Source of the DNA: Phoronis australis
Taxonomy: Eukaryota > Phoronida > Phoronidae
DNA length: 36,690 bases
Assembly: GCA_002633005.1 (NCBI GenBank)
Contig: NMRA01000542.1
Span: forward strand, 188,001 to 224,690
Reading direction: 5' to 3'
Each line of letters opens with the position of its first letter. Position 1 is the stretch's first letter. The notes under the pieces are model-generated. The model saw only the letters and a program-made list of their open reading frames with translations. It was not told the origin of the DNA and ran no database searches. Below, piece by piece: positions 10,740 through 23,700 of the stretch. Both the position numbers and the translations under genes were made by a program.

Positions 10740-13700
10740 TCACAACCATCAATGAAACAACTATAAGCTATAACTGTGACAGACAATAACTCAACGAAGT
10801 TCAGTACAGTGTATACAGCTTACGAATAAGCACAATCATACAAATTCACTGACCAGTTGCCAAGTGACCGAGCGACAAATGAAGAATCCTTTACATGAGT
10901 AGGAAACTATGGGCAGCCCTAAAGAGACTACTTTTAATGAAACGTTTTTAAAAAATAGATAAGAATTATCTATTGTACTACAAAACTAACAACTGAAAAT
11001 CATTACTTTTTATTTCTGTATAAAACAATAAAGGGTTTGAACAACCTTCTACTATGACTAATTATACAAGGACAATGTTTATGAATAGCTCATTACACCT
11101 CCACTACCAGATACATGTACCTCCCATGGTAAAACTCTTTAAATAAGCTACTTGTCATTTGCCTACGAGTCCTCACAGGACTGGAAAACCTGTGACCTGA
11201 AGGCAAGGCAGGATCAAAGAAATGCCTAATTTCAAAATACCATGTGTCTGCAAGAACAATAATATTTAATAGTCATAGTTTATCTCTCCAAACATGGTAG
11301 AAGGCTAGTTCTTCTTAAAAAAAAACGAAAAAGTTTTCAACTTTTGGGAGACCAAGAGAGAAATTTCGGCACATCACAATAAATTTGTCCAATGTTATAA
11401 AAATCTGTAAACATTGATCATCACACATATTAAAATTGTAATTTTCCTTTTTGATAATTTTCAGAAACAATTATACTAACAAGTCATTTCCACTTGTGAA
11501 ACACAAGTTATTTTTAACACAAGAATGAATAAAATAAGTACAGTATCTTTTCATAAAATCACAAGTAAAGCAACTCATGCTTTACAAACATGCCTAAAAA
11601 TTTTGAAATGTGACCTCATGAGATGTAAGAAAAATAATGATAACTGAATACCAGCACAGCACCTGTACCATTGAAGACAAGACCATTTTGCCAAATAAAC
11701 TATGCTGCCTCATGTAGACATAGATAATAACCAAACGATATTTGCATGACTAACAAAAAGCAAGACATTTCTCAAAGAAATATTTTGGAAAAAATATTTA
11801 AGTTAGGTTAAGATGAGTCCTCTGGGGCCAGTTACAACAAAACTGACTTAGCTAAGGCAAATCTTAGAGTTAAGTAAAAAATGAACTTAGGCCAGTTTCT
11901 TGGAACGCCCCTGATTTTTTTTGCTTAAAAAGTTACACTATCATAATCCAATGGTACATGTCTGATCATGAGCAGAATTAAAAATTTGAATACTTTTTTG
12001 CAACAATTTTGCAATTTTACTGTGATGGTCCTTTTGTATGAAAATGTGTGATGCAGTACTTCTTGGTGCCTTTTTAACCAGAAACACAAGGTCTCCTCTC
12101 ACAAGCTACATGTTAGGATATAGGTTTAAGGTGTTGTTTATTAATTAAAACGGAATATTTTTAATTTGCCGCATAATATGGCAAACAGTGGAAATTTCAC
12201 TTGCTAACAGTTGTCAAGAAAAATGAAGCTTCAGGAAATTTTGTTTTGTTTTTAGTATGGCCTGGTTGTCACACAATAAAATTTGATAACATTTTGTGCA
12301 CACCCATCAATGCAATAAGCCTCTGAAAAACAGAAAAAATATCAATTTTATAAATTGTTACTTTTGTTCCCAATCAAAGTTTGGGGTACTTTGAAATTAT
12401 GCATTTTTCATCAAAAAATTCTGATGTCAGTCCCAACAGTTTACTTGAAGGTTGCACTATGAGTTTCCAATCCTGTGTGTACTTTTGGTGCAGAACTTTC
12501 ACAACAACTTTAAACACTGTCATCACCATAACTATCATCCTTTTAGATTTAGAGCAGGATCCAGTTTACAATCTGTAGTCTGGTCAAGATACTCAACATA
12601 AACTGGCGACCTAGCAGCATTAGGAACCATAGGCCTACTTCAAGATAAATTACAACATACAGCTAAAATGAGGCCAAATCAAAACCGCCAACAGACAAGA
12701 ACAACAAACCAAGTTTACAGTGCGTAATCTAGTCTCCCAAGCAATGACAATCACTCATTCCATCGTATGCCTAAATGCTCACTTGCTGTACAAGAAAAAC
12801 TCTAATAAAATGTATTACAAACATAACAGAGATTTACATGGCTTTAGAATGGTCTAAAATGCAACAAGGATATTAGCAAATAAGTATTTTATCGTCTATT
12901 CAAATTGTTTAGACCTTAAGTTAATGCACATCTAACAAACATGTGCAGGTGAAGACGATGCTTAATGGAAGAGATAATTAAAATCAGCAGGTCTGGAGAA
13001 TCATTGTTGATTCCAACATTAGAGGAGCAATTAAAGCTGTTCAAAACACCTGTCCAATTTATTGAGCCAATATAGGACTTGAATAAGACTGCTGGTTAGA
13101 ATTAATTAAATGTAAGTGACAACTGAGTTTACCTGACAATTCTCATTACGTAAACAAACTGACATGTAATTTGATACATAGGACTGAATTAAGACTTTCT
13201 ACTAGCACCATGATTGTGAATCGATAAACATGTAAACCATTCAGATCTATAATTATGAGTACGCGCAGTTACTCATCCAGGTTGGGATATGGGGAAACAT
13301 AAGTCACATATGGACAAGAGGTCGACTGAGCAACGGTCCTGCAAAGAGATACTTTCAGCAGTTGAGCTTTGGAGATCTAATATTTTGTTATCAGTTCACC
13401 TGATTGATAGAACACACGAAATACATGGGTGCCCCAGGTATTTGTTCAGTATTCCTTCTCTGGCAATCTATACCAAGATAAAGGAAACAGCATGACACCT
13501 GACCTCCCAACTTGACATTACAGAAAAACCAAGTTGTGGAATGTTTGTTGACGATTGTAACATGTAACCAAACAAACGCACTGCAATGACCGCTTTGACA
13601 GATTTTGCCAAAAAAATCCCCAGTCTCCAGTAGCCACAAACAAAACATGACTATCACATAAATGTTCAAATACCAAACCATTTTGGCAGAAATTATAACC

Positions 13701-14253
13701 TGGATTAGTTCCTTTGTTGCTGACAGTACTAGCGACTATTAATTCAATATGAATGACATGCATAAGTGAACCCATAAAAGAAATTCAGGATTTTGGTGAA
13801 AAATGAGGGGTGTTCACAAGATTCTTTTATCACTACATGTCACGTGAGAAAGACCCGTCTTATAGAATTATCTGTCTGAGCTCAAAAAGGCTGAACAAGC
13901 AGCAAAGCTCCCCAAGCACATGCAACTCTAATGGAATGACAAATGAGTACCAACTCTGTAGTATAGGTCTCTGGAAATGAAGAAAAATGAAATACAGAGA
14001 TTCATTTCATTATGATACAGTTGAACATCATTACAACTTACAACAAGGGACCTTTGAAATCAGTCCATTATAACAATATTTCATTGTAACCATACTTTAC
14101 ATATTAGGAAAATTGGAGCTTGGAAATAATGCTATATCATTGTTAACACTTTAAACTGAGTATGAGGTTTGGCTGTATCAATTCTACACAAACCAAAAGC
14201 TAACTTTACATTCTAGTCAGTATTACTACACTACACTATGAGAAGTCCATATA
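10740..14253. other. Intergenic region without recognised genes
   Basis: About 3.5 kb of AT-rich DNA between the small open frame and the 3' end of the GPR180-like gene. Apart from the short MITE at 11824-11911 I see no conserved coding exon. Open frames at 12381-12578, 13289-13495 and 13391-13775 overlap each other on opposite strands and resemble nothing known. Confidence 0.55.
11824..11911. mobile_element. Short palindromic MITE, 88 bp
   Basis: The left end GGGGCCAGTTACAACAAAAC (continuing TGACTTAG) is mirrored by the right end, whose reverse complement is GGGGCGTTCCAAGAAACTGG (continuing CCTAAG). The ends align as imperfect inverted repeats over nearly 30 bases. Small GGGGC-ended elements of this kind are common in marine invertebrate genomes. 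No target duplication is clear. Confidence 0.5.
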
Positions 14254-14259
14254 TTTATT
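14254..14259 (-). terminator. Candidate polyadenylation signal for the GPR180-like gene
   Basis: AATAAA on the minus strand, about 530 bases after the TAG stop at 14786-14788. It is the first canonical hexamer I found downstream. Others further on (near 11008 and 10706) leave the true 3' end open. Confidence 0.4.
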
Positions 14260-14421
14260 CAGCAGAAGACACCTTTGTCAGTTTATCTGTAAGTGACTCA
14301 ACATTTCAAACAGCAATGTAAGCCACAGAGTCATAAACTGAGAAAACGTGCAAACATTTTGAATGACTGAACTTTGTAGACCTTGTTCATCATTGAAATA
14401 CTGATACAAAATAGTTAAAAA

Positions 14422-14483
14422 ATAACATGCAGTACAAGCCATATTAGTATTCATAACATACAGTACAAGCCATATTAGTATTC
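14422..14483. repeat. 31-bp duplication in the presumed 3' region
   Basis: Two tandem copies of ATAACATRCAGTACAAGCCA (continuing TATTAGTATTC) start at 14422 and 14453 and differ at a single base. They fall between the stop codon of the GPR180-like gene and its nearest AATAAA, so probably within its 3'UTR. Confidence 0.85.
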
Positions 14484-14489
14484 AGACAT

Positions 14490-14715
14490 AATGACTTGGA
14501 ATTCCCCATCACGACATCTGGCAGGCCGAATGCATTGTCAAGAGTAGTCTTCCAGTATGACCAATAATGAATAGAGATTTACAGGAAAGTTAGTAAGGTG
14601 GATAAGCAACCTTTATAGTTATTACAAATCATTTTTGCAGTTAGAATTAGCGGTCATGACAGGAAACGGTATTTTGTCTCATTTTGCTTGTATTGTACAA
14701 TCATTTTTGATTCAC
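14490..14715. repeat. Old interspersed repeat, copy 1 (related to 22985-23225)
   Basis: Shares CATGACAGGAAACGGTATTT (continuing TGTCT) and a following CTTGTATTG with 23172-23215. A looser match runs through the preceding 150 bases (GGAATTCCCCATCACGA against TGAATTCTCCATCATGA). It is a two-copy diverged repeat of unknown class. Confidence 0.55.
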
Positions 14716-14785
14716 AAAAAAAATTTAGTCTAGTCATTGCTGATTTGATATCACAGCTCTGTCTGTTAAGCAACATCACATAATG

Positions 14786-17700
14786 CTATGCCTCAGTACT
14801 ATAACTAGTGACCGGCCTCTGTCTGGTATACACATCATCTTCCTCATCTTCATCTTCATCTACATTTGTCTGAATGTCTCTTGAGCTTGGAGTGTGACCG
14901 TTGCTTGTGGGTTTCTTATGGTTGATGACGTTCATGTGCTCGATATCCGAGTCATCACTAAGTAAGTCTGCAAAATAAACCAACATTGGCTATTGTAAGA
15001 CTTGTGACATGCACATTAAGATTTTGTTAGAAATGAGCTTGAGGAGAACTCATTCACGGAATATACACAATACAGAGTGCATTGGCAATAACTATAAACC
15101 AGTTATTATAACTGGTTATATCTTGAGTCGTGTCACCTTCAGGCAGAAATGAGACAGGAGCCAGCACAAAATGAATGTGTCATCCTCCTTACAGCAATGT
15201 AACAAAGTCTGCAGGCAATCTGTAATATGGGACATGTGTTTACCATTAATTGGAGCACATTCGCATCAACCTAGTCAAAATACAACTGCTTCTAACCAGT
15301 TTTGCATGCAAAGTTTTTATGTAGTGCAGCATCCTAATTTTCTCGACTACCACGAGTACTAAAACCAGTACTTCAGGGAGTAGTTTGGGGACAAAAGTAA
15401 AAATAAACAGTAGCAAGACAGAGCATTAACATGCGTCCACCATGTACATCACGATGACAAAATAATTGGTGCTTTCCTTTCCAATATTTCCAACATAAAT
15501 GGATCCAGTCAAAAACCAAGATCACTGTGCTGTCCAAATTAAGAGCACACAGGTCAAATATCGTGAAGATTCATTAAAGAACACACGCAAAGACAATTTG
15601 ACCACTAGGAGGCATCAGAGCAGTCAGACTTGTCCAACAAACAATACCAGTTGTGCTCCCCTCAATAAAAACACAATGTCACACCTGGTGTAGATCTATC
15701 AACTGAAAAAATTTAAAAGTTATTCAGGCAGAGGGGAAAAATTGTCACTAGGTTGTGCAACAGTAGTCTTACCCATAATCAATGTCAGTTGTACTTTCCT
15801 CAATACCAGATTTCATGAAAAGCGTCATGGAATTTTAGTTGACAGATAATGAGATAGAGAAAAAACTGTCACTATGAGGCACTACAGTAGCTGCACCTGT
15901 CCAAAAACCAGCTGTGTTCTACTCACACATCTTCATTGCCAAATTTCACCATGAATTCTTCAAGAGCTTCAGTGGATAGAGAGATGGATACCAAAACAGA
16001 CTCAAAAATACTGAAAAAAAGTTGTTGTCATCTGTTGTTTGCTTCATAGGACCATCCCAAATTTCATTAAGATCCTATAAAGGGTTTAGATGATACAGCA
16101 GTGGTCGTGGAATGTATGCGGGACAGACGGTAGACAGAGATGACATGTGAACACATAAAAATTGCTAGTAGATTTCACACAAAGCGAGAATAAGAAACGT
16201 TCCTCACATTAATGCACCCGACTCATAACAACAAGCAGATGCAACTATTAACTGTTGACTCCAGGGTGCTTTAACAGCCATTGAGAACACAATTTTCCCC
16301 ACTAACATTCAAACGTGGGTGTTAAGAGGGAAAGCTTAATTCCCACTCGGACTGAAGCTAAAATCATATCAAACAAGAGAATTTAACAGCAGAGCACCAA
16401 CGCATCAATATATTGAGAATGATTAAACTCAAGAGTCATCTCAGTGGGTTTAGCACATGTAGCCAAGTGCACAAAAATGTCACTAGGAGGCGCCACAGTA
16501 GTTGAAGTTGTCCAAACAGTTGGATTGGTCTGAAATTCATTGTCCTCTGTTATCAGCTTCATAGGAACACATCTGACAAATACAAATACGGATGCCGGAT
16601 GCCCAGACAGAGATGACGGCAATATGCAGCCGGTATCTAGAGCCTCATGTGCTGCTATTGAAAGTACTGGGAGTCCCTTTTGATTGCATTCCAGAAGCTT
16701 GTTCTGAATGAGCAGCAAACAGATTCGCGCCACATGTTACATTTGTTTGCATGACTTTCCTGTTACCCCCTTCATTTGTCATCCTTTACAGTATTTCGCA
16801 CCTGCCGTGTCCCACTGTGCATGTCTCCAGATTTTGCTTTGTGGTAGTATTACTGCGTCAGTCATTTTCACTTGAGAATGAAACAAGTGTTTCGAAATAT
16901 CGTGCGTCTTTTAATCATGTCTCTTAGTCAGTTGCTTTACCAATGCTCTGTTGAGTGTCGAACTTAGTTCCGAGAATATGAGCGAAACATAAGAAAGATT
17001 GTTAATAACGACAAGTGCCATGTATTCAACCTATTGCACATGTAAATATAATTTATGTGGGCACAAAAAATCCAGTTTCATTTAATTTTACCCATTTTAG
17101 TCGCAAAACGTGGGTTATGCAACTTTAAAACATACTTAGGGAAGTTACATAATGCACAAACATACCAAGCATTACAAAGATTATAATAATAAGTGCACAA
17201 TGTCTTACTGAGAGATATTAAGAAAAACAGTGCCCCATGAACTGAAGTGGGAATTGCAGGCTGGTCAACTTTACTGATTCACAAGGTAAAAGTGGTTCCA
17301 GATAAGGTTCCTTCACAGAATTGTAGCAACAAATGTATTTCTTTTCAAAACTGATTCGTCTTTACTAGAATTGTATTGCGACCGATAACTTCTGATCTGC
17401 AATCAGTCATTGGCTACTGGCTAAACACAATCTTTACCCGTCTAGACATTTTCTTTGGCAAATTACACAACTTAGATATATATTACTCATCTGTATGGGA
17501 ACATATCACATCTACTATCAAATACTCAAGGATGCTTCTCCCTCAATCGAAATGTTCAAGGAGGCGTTTAAGTAAATTCAAATTGAAAAATACCACTATT
17601 TCAGAAATTCTGAATATGAAAAGTAACAATAAATGGTCGTCTCTGGCTCTTTTGTAACCTTGAGTACCCATGGGTTCTAATGTTGTTTGCAGAACTCAAA

Positions 17701-20700
17701 ATGCACATGTGGTGTGTGGGCCCACACATGTGTGTGTGTGTGTGTGTGCGTGCGTGCGCGTGTGTGTGTGTCTGTCTGTCTGTCTGTCTGTGTCTGTGTG
17801 CGTGTGTCCTTTGTCTATTGTGCATTGTTTATGTGTTTTCATTAAACGAATAAAAAAGAACGACAGTGCATGTCATAACACATTTTTTAAGTAACAAAAT
17901 AGTTGAAAAAATATGTTCAAATCATCAGGTTCCAAGAACTGTTGCTAAACAGTGAAATGAAAGAAATAAAGGATTTTTTTTGGAGACGAGCATCATAGAA
18001 AAAAGTTCATACCAGGTGTTCCACTTTAGTGGAATGACATTTAACACTACCATAGCAGTAACCCAAAATCAAGGAGCATGACTGGGGAAATGATGCAAAA
18101 TGCTTCTTTTGTATTAGCCCAGCAGCAGTGGTTATCACTTCAAAGCCAGAGATTTTTTTTACCATGTAGCGGGTCACAATACGCCCTAATTTGAACATTC
18201 AAGTATATGAATGCTAACATGCCATAGTAGTTACAGTGAAAATCCTTGACAAAAACAATGGCTGAATTCTGTTTCAGTTTTCATTATCACCACAACTTTT
18301 AGAAAATCTGATATTGAGATAATGTTATCACATACCATCTTATGATGAAATTCATTATAGCTAGTCAAACAAAACCCAGTAACCTAATTTGTTCCTTCAA
18401 AACAAGTAATTTATGTGACTCATCTTATGATAACCTACTTTTCAAAAACACGACTCCTTAAGAGCTAAATTTAAATAACAGGATCAGAGGCTAAAACATT
18501 AATAAGTTATTAACTAACCAAAAAGGAAATAATTATTACAGTAACCTATAAATAACAAAACAATTGGTTGAACATGATTGCACATAAAACATGTCTTTCT
18601 CAGTTATAGGTCAGTGCAGTTTCTAGTAACTGGAGAACACTGGAGGTTGAGACATAATGTAAACCAATGTAATGAAAATAATAATTATTATCCAAATTCT
18701 GCAACATGAGTATGCACCACACAAATAATATTACAGGCCAGCCCTGTTTCCACTATTACTGATCAGTGATGAAACATGACCAAAGAAATTAAAATTATAA
18801 TAATTATCGTCTAAATAACAAAACAATGCCAATACTGTTCTTACAAGTGTGGGAAATAATATCTGTCTCAGCAGGAAGAAAATAGCTCTCTCTCATCTCA
18901 AACAATCGACTGATGAAAAGATCAATACTAATATGTCCAAACCAGGATGCTAGTACCAAACCCTAACTACTAAATCAATCCCTGAATAGACAGGGTGTGT
19001 AATAAGAATTTTGCCCCAGGTTGATAACAACACATAGGGTTCATTGATTATATGAACCAGTGAGCCATGTGTTGGTGGGTAAACAACAGGCTTACTAGAC
19101 AACAACACCTTTCCAAGATAAACACTATTTTGACCAACAACTGATTACTTATGCAGGACCTAGGCAAATACAAGAGCAATGAGGAGTGTTGAAATGCGCC
19201 CACAAATGCATCGCAAATGGTGTGCTTTTGGGGTTATTTATTTGTATCATAAAAATGGCCACTAGATGGCACAAAAACGTACAATACGTCACACATTAAA
19301 ATAATTTTTATTCAACTAACTAAGTTTGCTAAATACTCATAACTAAAAGGATCACAGCATGTGAGGAATCGAATATTTTGTGAATATTCCCATGTCAACT
19401 GCATGAACTGTAAAGAGCAGATTATGAAATGTTTTTCTGAAAAGCACCTACTAGTAATCATCATTTAGTGAAATAATATGTTTGTGTGTTTTCAGTTTTC
19501 TTTATACAAAAGGCAACCGGTGACATGCATGACCTTGACCTGCCTTGGATTCAACACCACACTGAAATAACCATGACTGGCAGACGGAGTCCTTGATCTC
19601 ACTCGAGATGTCATATCTCAAGTGAGACCAAATATTCCATCTGCCACTGACGTTTTTACAAAAAAATTAAAATGCATATGCATACCAGGACGTAAGACAT
19701 CCAAATATAACTAAGTAAACTCACATAAGACATATCTACCTGGACCATAAAATTTTATTGATCTAATAAAGGTATAATTCCACTTATCCAAAGGATTATC
19801 CAAAAGAGTGAGTGCACAAGCTAAGAACAACCATACCACAGAACTTTGTCCAGAGTTAAGCAAAGATCCGAAGTTTGCAAGTAACTAATCACATAAAATT
19901 TACAAAGAACAAGTTGAACGCAACTTACTAGTCATTTCAAGGTCGGACATTCTAAAGACTCGAGGTGGTGGGTGAAGATCAAAATAGACTGACTTTTCTC
20001 GAGGCCAAAGTAAATGAACCAAGACGGCAAATGATAGAAAGTCAGCGGCACATGTCATACCTAAAGAGAGAAACCATGAAGAAAGTCGCATAGCAAACAC
20101 AAAATGACCAAAGACAAACATCATTTGAAGGACTGAAAAAAAATCATTTGTGAAATGTTATCAAAAATGTGTGCTACCACATGAACTTCATGATATTACA
20201 ACAGAAAGAACTGACAGCAAAGTTTTCTAAGTACACCCGAGATCCTACTGAGAATACAAAACTGCAACAAACCAGGCTGACTCTCAGATTACTGAGCACA
20301 GAACATAATTATGATTGTGGAGATCAAATGTTTTAACAATTTTTTCACATGCAAACTTCTAAATAAAAAAGAATAGCAGATTGGAAACAACAATATGTTT
20401 TCAAAGGTTAACTTCTAAATAAACTTACACAGTATGGTCTTGTATCTCCAAAGTGCCGATACCTCGGCCCCGACTAGCGCCACTATTGGTAGATAAATAA
20501 ACCAAACCAGGAAGCCAGCACCAAAGTGGAGGTAAAACCGCCGCTTATGTTGGTTGTTTTCCAAGGAAAATGAGTTGAGTAGCTCATACACAAACCAGAT
20601 CATGATTCCCATCCTGAAGACAAGGATAAGATAACCAGGCCACGTCTGCCACTCATCTTTGTCGGATATTGTGTCAATCTCAGTCTGAAAACCAACAAAT

Positions 20701-23700
20701 TCATGGATTCAAAATTTAATTCTTTAGTATGATGTTATTTGAAGTTTTGGACCCGGTCAAATTAAATTAAGAAGCCAAAATTGAAAAAAATAATTAGGCC
20801 ACATTTAAGTAGCACTTGAAATTACAAAAAAAAACCTTGGCCGTGGTTACTCTAATACTTCTCAACTCCCTGGGAGCGTTCAATTGGTATAACTGTTTTC
20901 AGCACACACTGAATAACCTAAACACATAAATTTGTAAAAGTTTCAAGCACTAAAATGCTCCCGAAGGCATCCAAATGGGAAATGATCTGCGAAATTTTTG
21001 GCAATGTGATGTGACTGCACTTCAATTTCTTTTTTTGGGATCGAAATTACATCATACTAGTGTCAGACACATCATCACTAAACACCTACATATTGTGACT
21101 GTTGGTGCATAACAAAGCATGACACGTCCTCACTAAACACCCACATATTGTGACTGTTGGTGCAAAACAAAGCATGACACGTCCTCACTAAACACCCACA
21201 TATTGTAACTGTTGGAGCATAACAAAGCATGACACGTCCTCAACGGAATCAAATTTGAGTGTTGGTACAATGATGAAACAGTCGTAGCAGGGAAGAAAAA
21301 AATCATATTCTGTGTTCGTGGCTAAAACTTTTTAAAGAATTTTTAAGTCATTGTAAAGTACAAGACCTAAATTTCTTAAAAGCTCTGCAATGCAGATGAA
21401 TCACAGCCACATGCATTGAGCTGAGCCCAACCAGCATACACAGTAGTCACCACCTCATGTTGCGGAGCATGAACAAGTATTGAGACGCAGCATCACAAAT
21501 TATACTCAACTGGAAAAAAACAAATTAGTTATCACTATACTCAATACTCACAAAGTTCCACACGAACAAGAAGAGGTAGATAAGTGTATAGGTACCCCAA
21601 ACTCCATACACGACCGCCTTGCGATTAAGTTTCCTGGCCGTTATGTGCCAACCTTTGGCTAAAAACAATAGCAGCAACATAAATAAGCTCTGCGAAGCTG
21701 TGTCAATAAAATCGCCCACGATTTTCAACGGCTCCACTCCTTTGCCGTCAAAGGCAAACTTTAGAATATGTCCAGTGTTAAGTAGTACGCCAACATACTC
21801 CATGAGCATACAGGCCATTAGGAGGTGACTGATTACGTGTCTCAGTTTGATCACAGCATATAACTGTAAAGGAACTAGAAACGTGTATAAAACGAAGAAG
21901 ATCAAGTAGATCTCGACAACATCATGTTGCTCAAAGGAGAATTGATGCTCAAATGGATTAAAGTGTTTGTTCTTAGGATCTCCATTCACAAAGTAGATGT
22001 CATATTTCATCTGGACGTTAGGCGTCTTGCCATGAGTCCAGTAACAGCCTGATGTGTTGTCACTGTTTCTTTGGCATGCCACCATACTCACAAACCAGAA
22101 CCTGGAGAAAAAAAATCCATTGCTGAGGTTTGAATTAAAATTAAAATGCACAAAGACACTGGGTAGAATTATTGATTTTAAAGTGTTTATCCCTGTAACT
22201 CTTTAATCGATAAAACCTTGCCATTCAGGGAAATGGTTCCTTCATTTCAGTAAAGACCAAAAGGTGAATTGCCTTGCCGAAACTGTCACTAACTTATGTA
22301 TACCGATAGCGAGTGTGACAGGTCTAAAAACAAAAATCTCATTGTAAGGTCAAAGCAACTTTAATGTAATAGTGGTCACTGGTCAGGTTATACTTGATGT
22401 GAATGTACAAGAAACTGAATTGAACATCTCCTTATAACTGACATTAAATTTCAAAGCCAGGAAGCACAAAATTAACCTTTAATAAAAGATGTCAACCAAC
22501 TTAAAATTCACACACATGCACTACATATTCCCTATATTCTCAACGCTATAACCCCTCAAGAGCCAAAATTCAAAACCCGTTTGAAATGCGGGACTGCAAT
22601 GAAATTTCGATTAATGTTTTCACCTAGTCTGTATAACCTAGTAGAAATGTTACTAGTAAGTAATTTTCTTCAACTGGTATTTTGCAACATTTATCTAAAA
22701 TTTGCTAAAATTTGCATTATCACCAATCATAACATATCCCCAAAATGAACGGGGGATAATTTTACAGAAGTTGTTGTTCTTCAAACTAAAAAGATATCAG
22801 TTATCAATCATACAACCAACTGTAGGTGTTCTTCAAACTAAAAAGATATCAGTTATCAATCATACAATCTACTGTAGGTGTTCAAATAAGCATGTGTCAA
22901 AAAGCTGTAATATGTCATGTTCCCACTTTGCCTATGTTCTTATGCAGCACATTACTTGAGCCAAAAGTATCCAGATGAGATGATCCTGAATTCTCCATCA
23001 TGATGGCTGAGTGGCAACCAAATTCATCTTCTGAGTAATCCTCCCTCATGACTGAGAATGAAGGGGAATGAACAGCAAAATTCGCAAGCTGACTATGCCA
23101 TTCAGTAATTAGAATTTTGGTGCTCTAATGAGTATTAACGATAATTTTTGCTGTTAACAGAGTTACCATCATGACAGGAAAACGGTATTTTGTCTGGCTA
23201 CTTTTGTCTTGTATTGCAGCTACACAAGTACAAGTATTAGTGACTGGCTCTGTCCAGGGGTCATGGAGGTCGAGTTTGATAAGATAAAAAAATTACATGT
23301 GATAGACACGAATCAATCGTGAAATAACTAGTTCACAAATTTGTTCACAGATGGTGTGACATAATGTCTAAAACGTATCTTGATCTCCGAAGTATTTGCT
23401 AGAGTTAGAATGATATGAAGACATCGTCGGCCTCCTAACATGTCACTCTGTCAGGGCTTGACACTTGACTTCTAAGGATAGCAGCAACTGGTCAAATGAT
23501 CAAATTCAATATTCTAAATACTCAAGACATAATTTTCAAAACAGAGCTACTTCACAAGCAAAATTCAGAGATGAATCATTTACTTCATTATTAACTAGCT
23601 TTGTTTTAGCGTTTAGTCATATTTGGCGACACATATTTTCCGGTGTGACGTAGATTTGAATAAATCCTCTCTAAATTGTTTACGGTCATTGCCTTTATTA

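Larger units (their letters stand above)
14968..19928. other. Large last intron of the GPR180-like gene, rich in degraded repeats
   Basis: The largest gap in the window's gene models, at 4,961 bp. It contains the degraded module family at 15590-16520, an isolated open frame at about 17345-17657, a GT/CT microsatellite, and the hairpin at 19578-19646. No conserved exon of another gene was found. Confidence 0.6.

Noticed and set aside
17601-17894. Cys/Val-rich and His/Thr-rich open frames
   Set aside because: Produced by the GT/CTGT microsatellite on the two strands.
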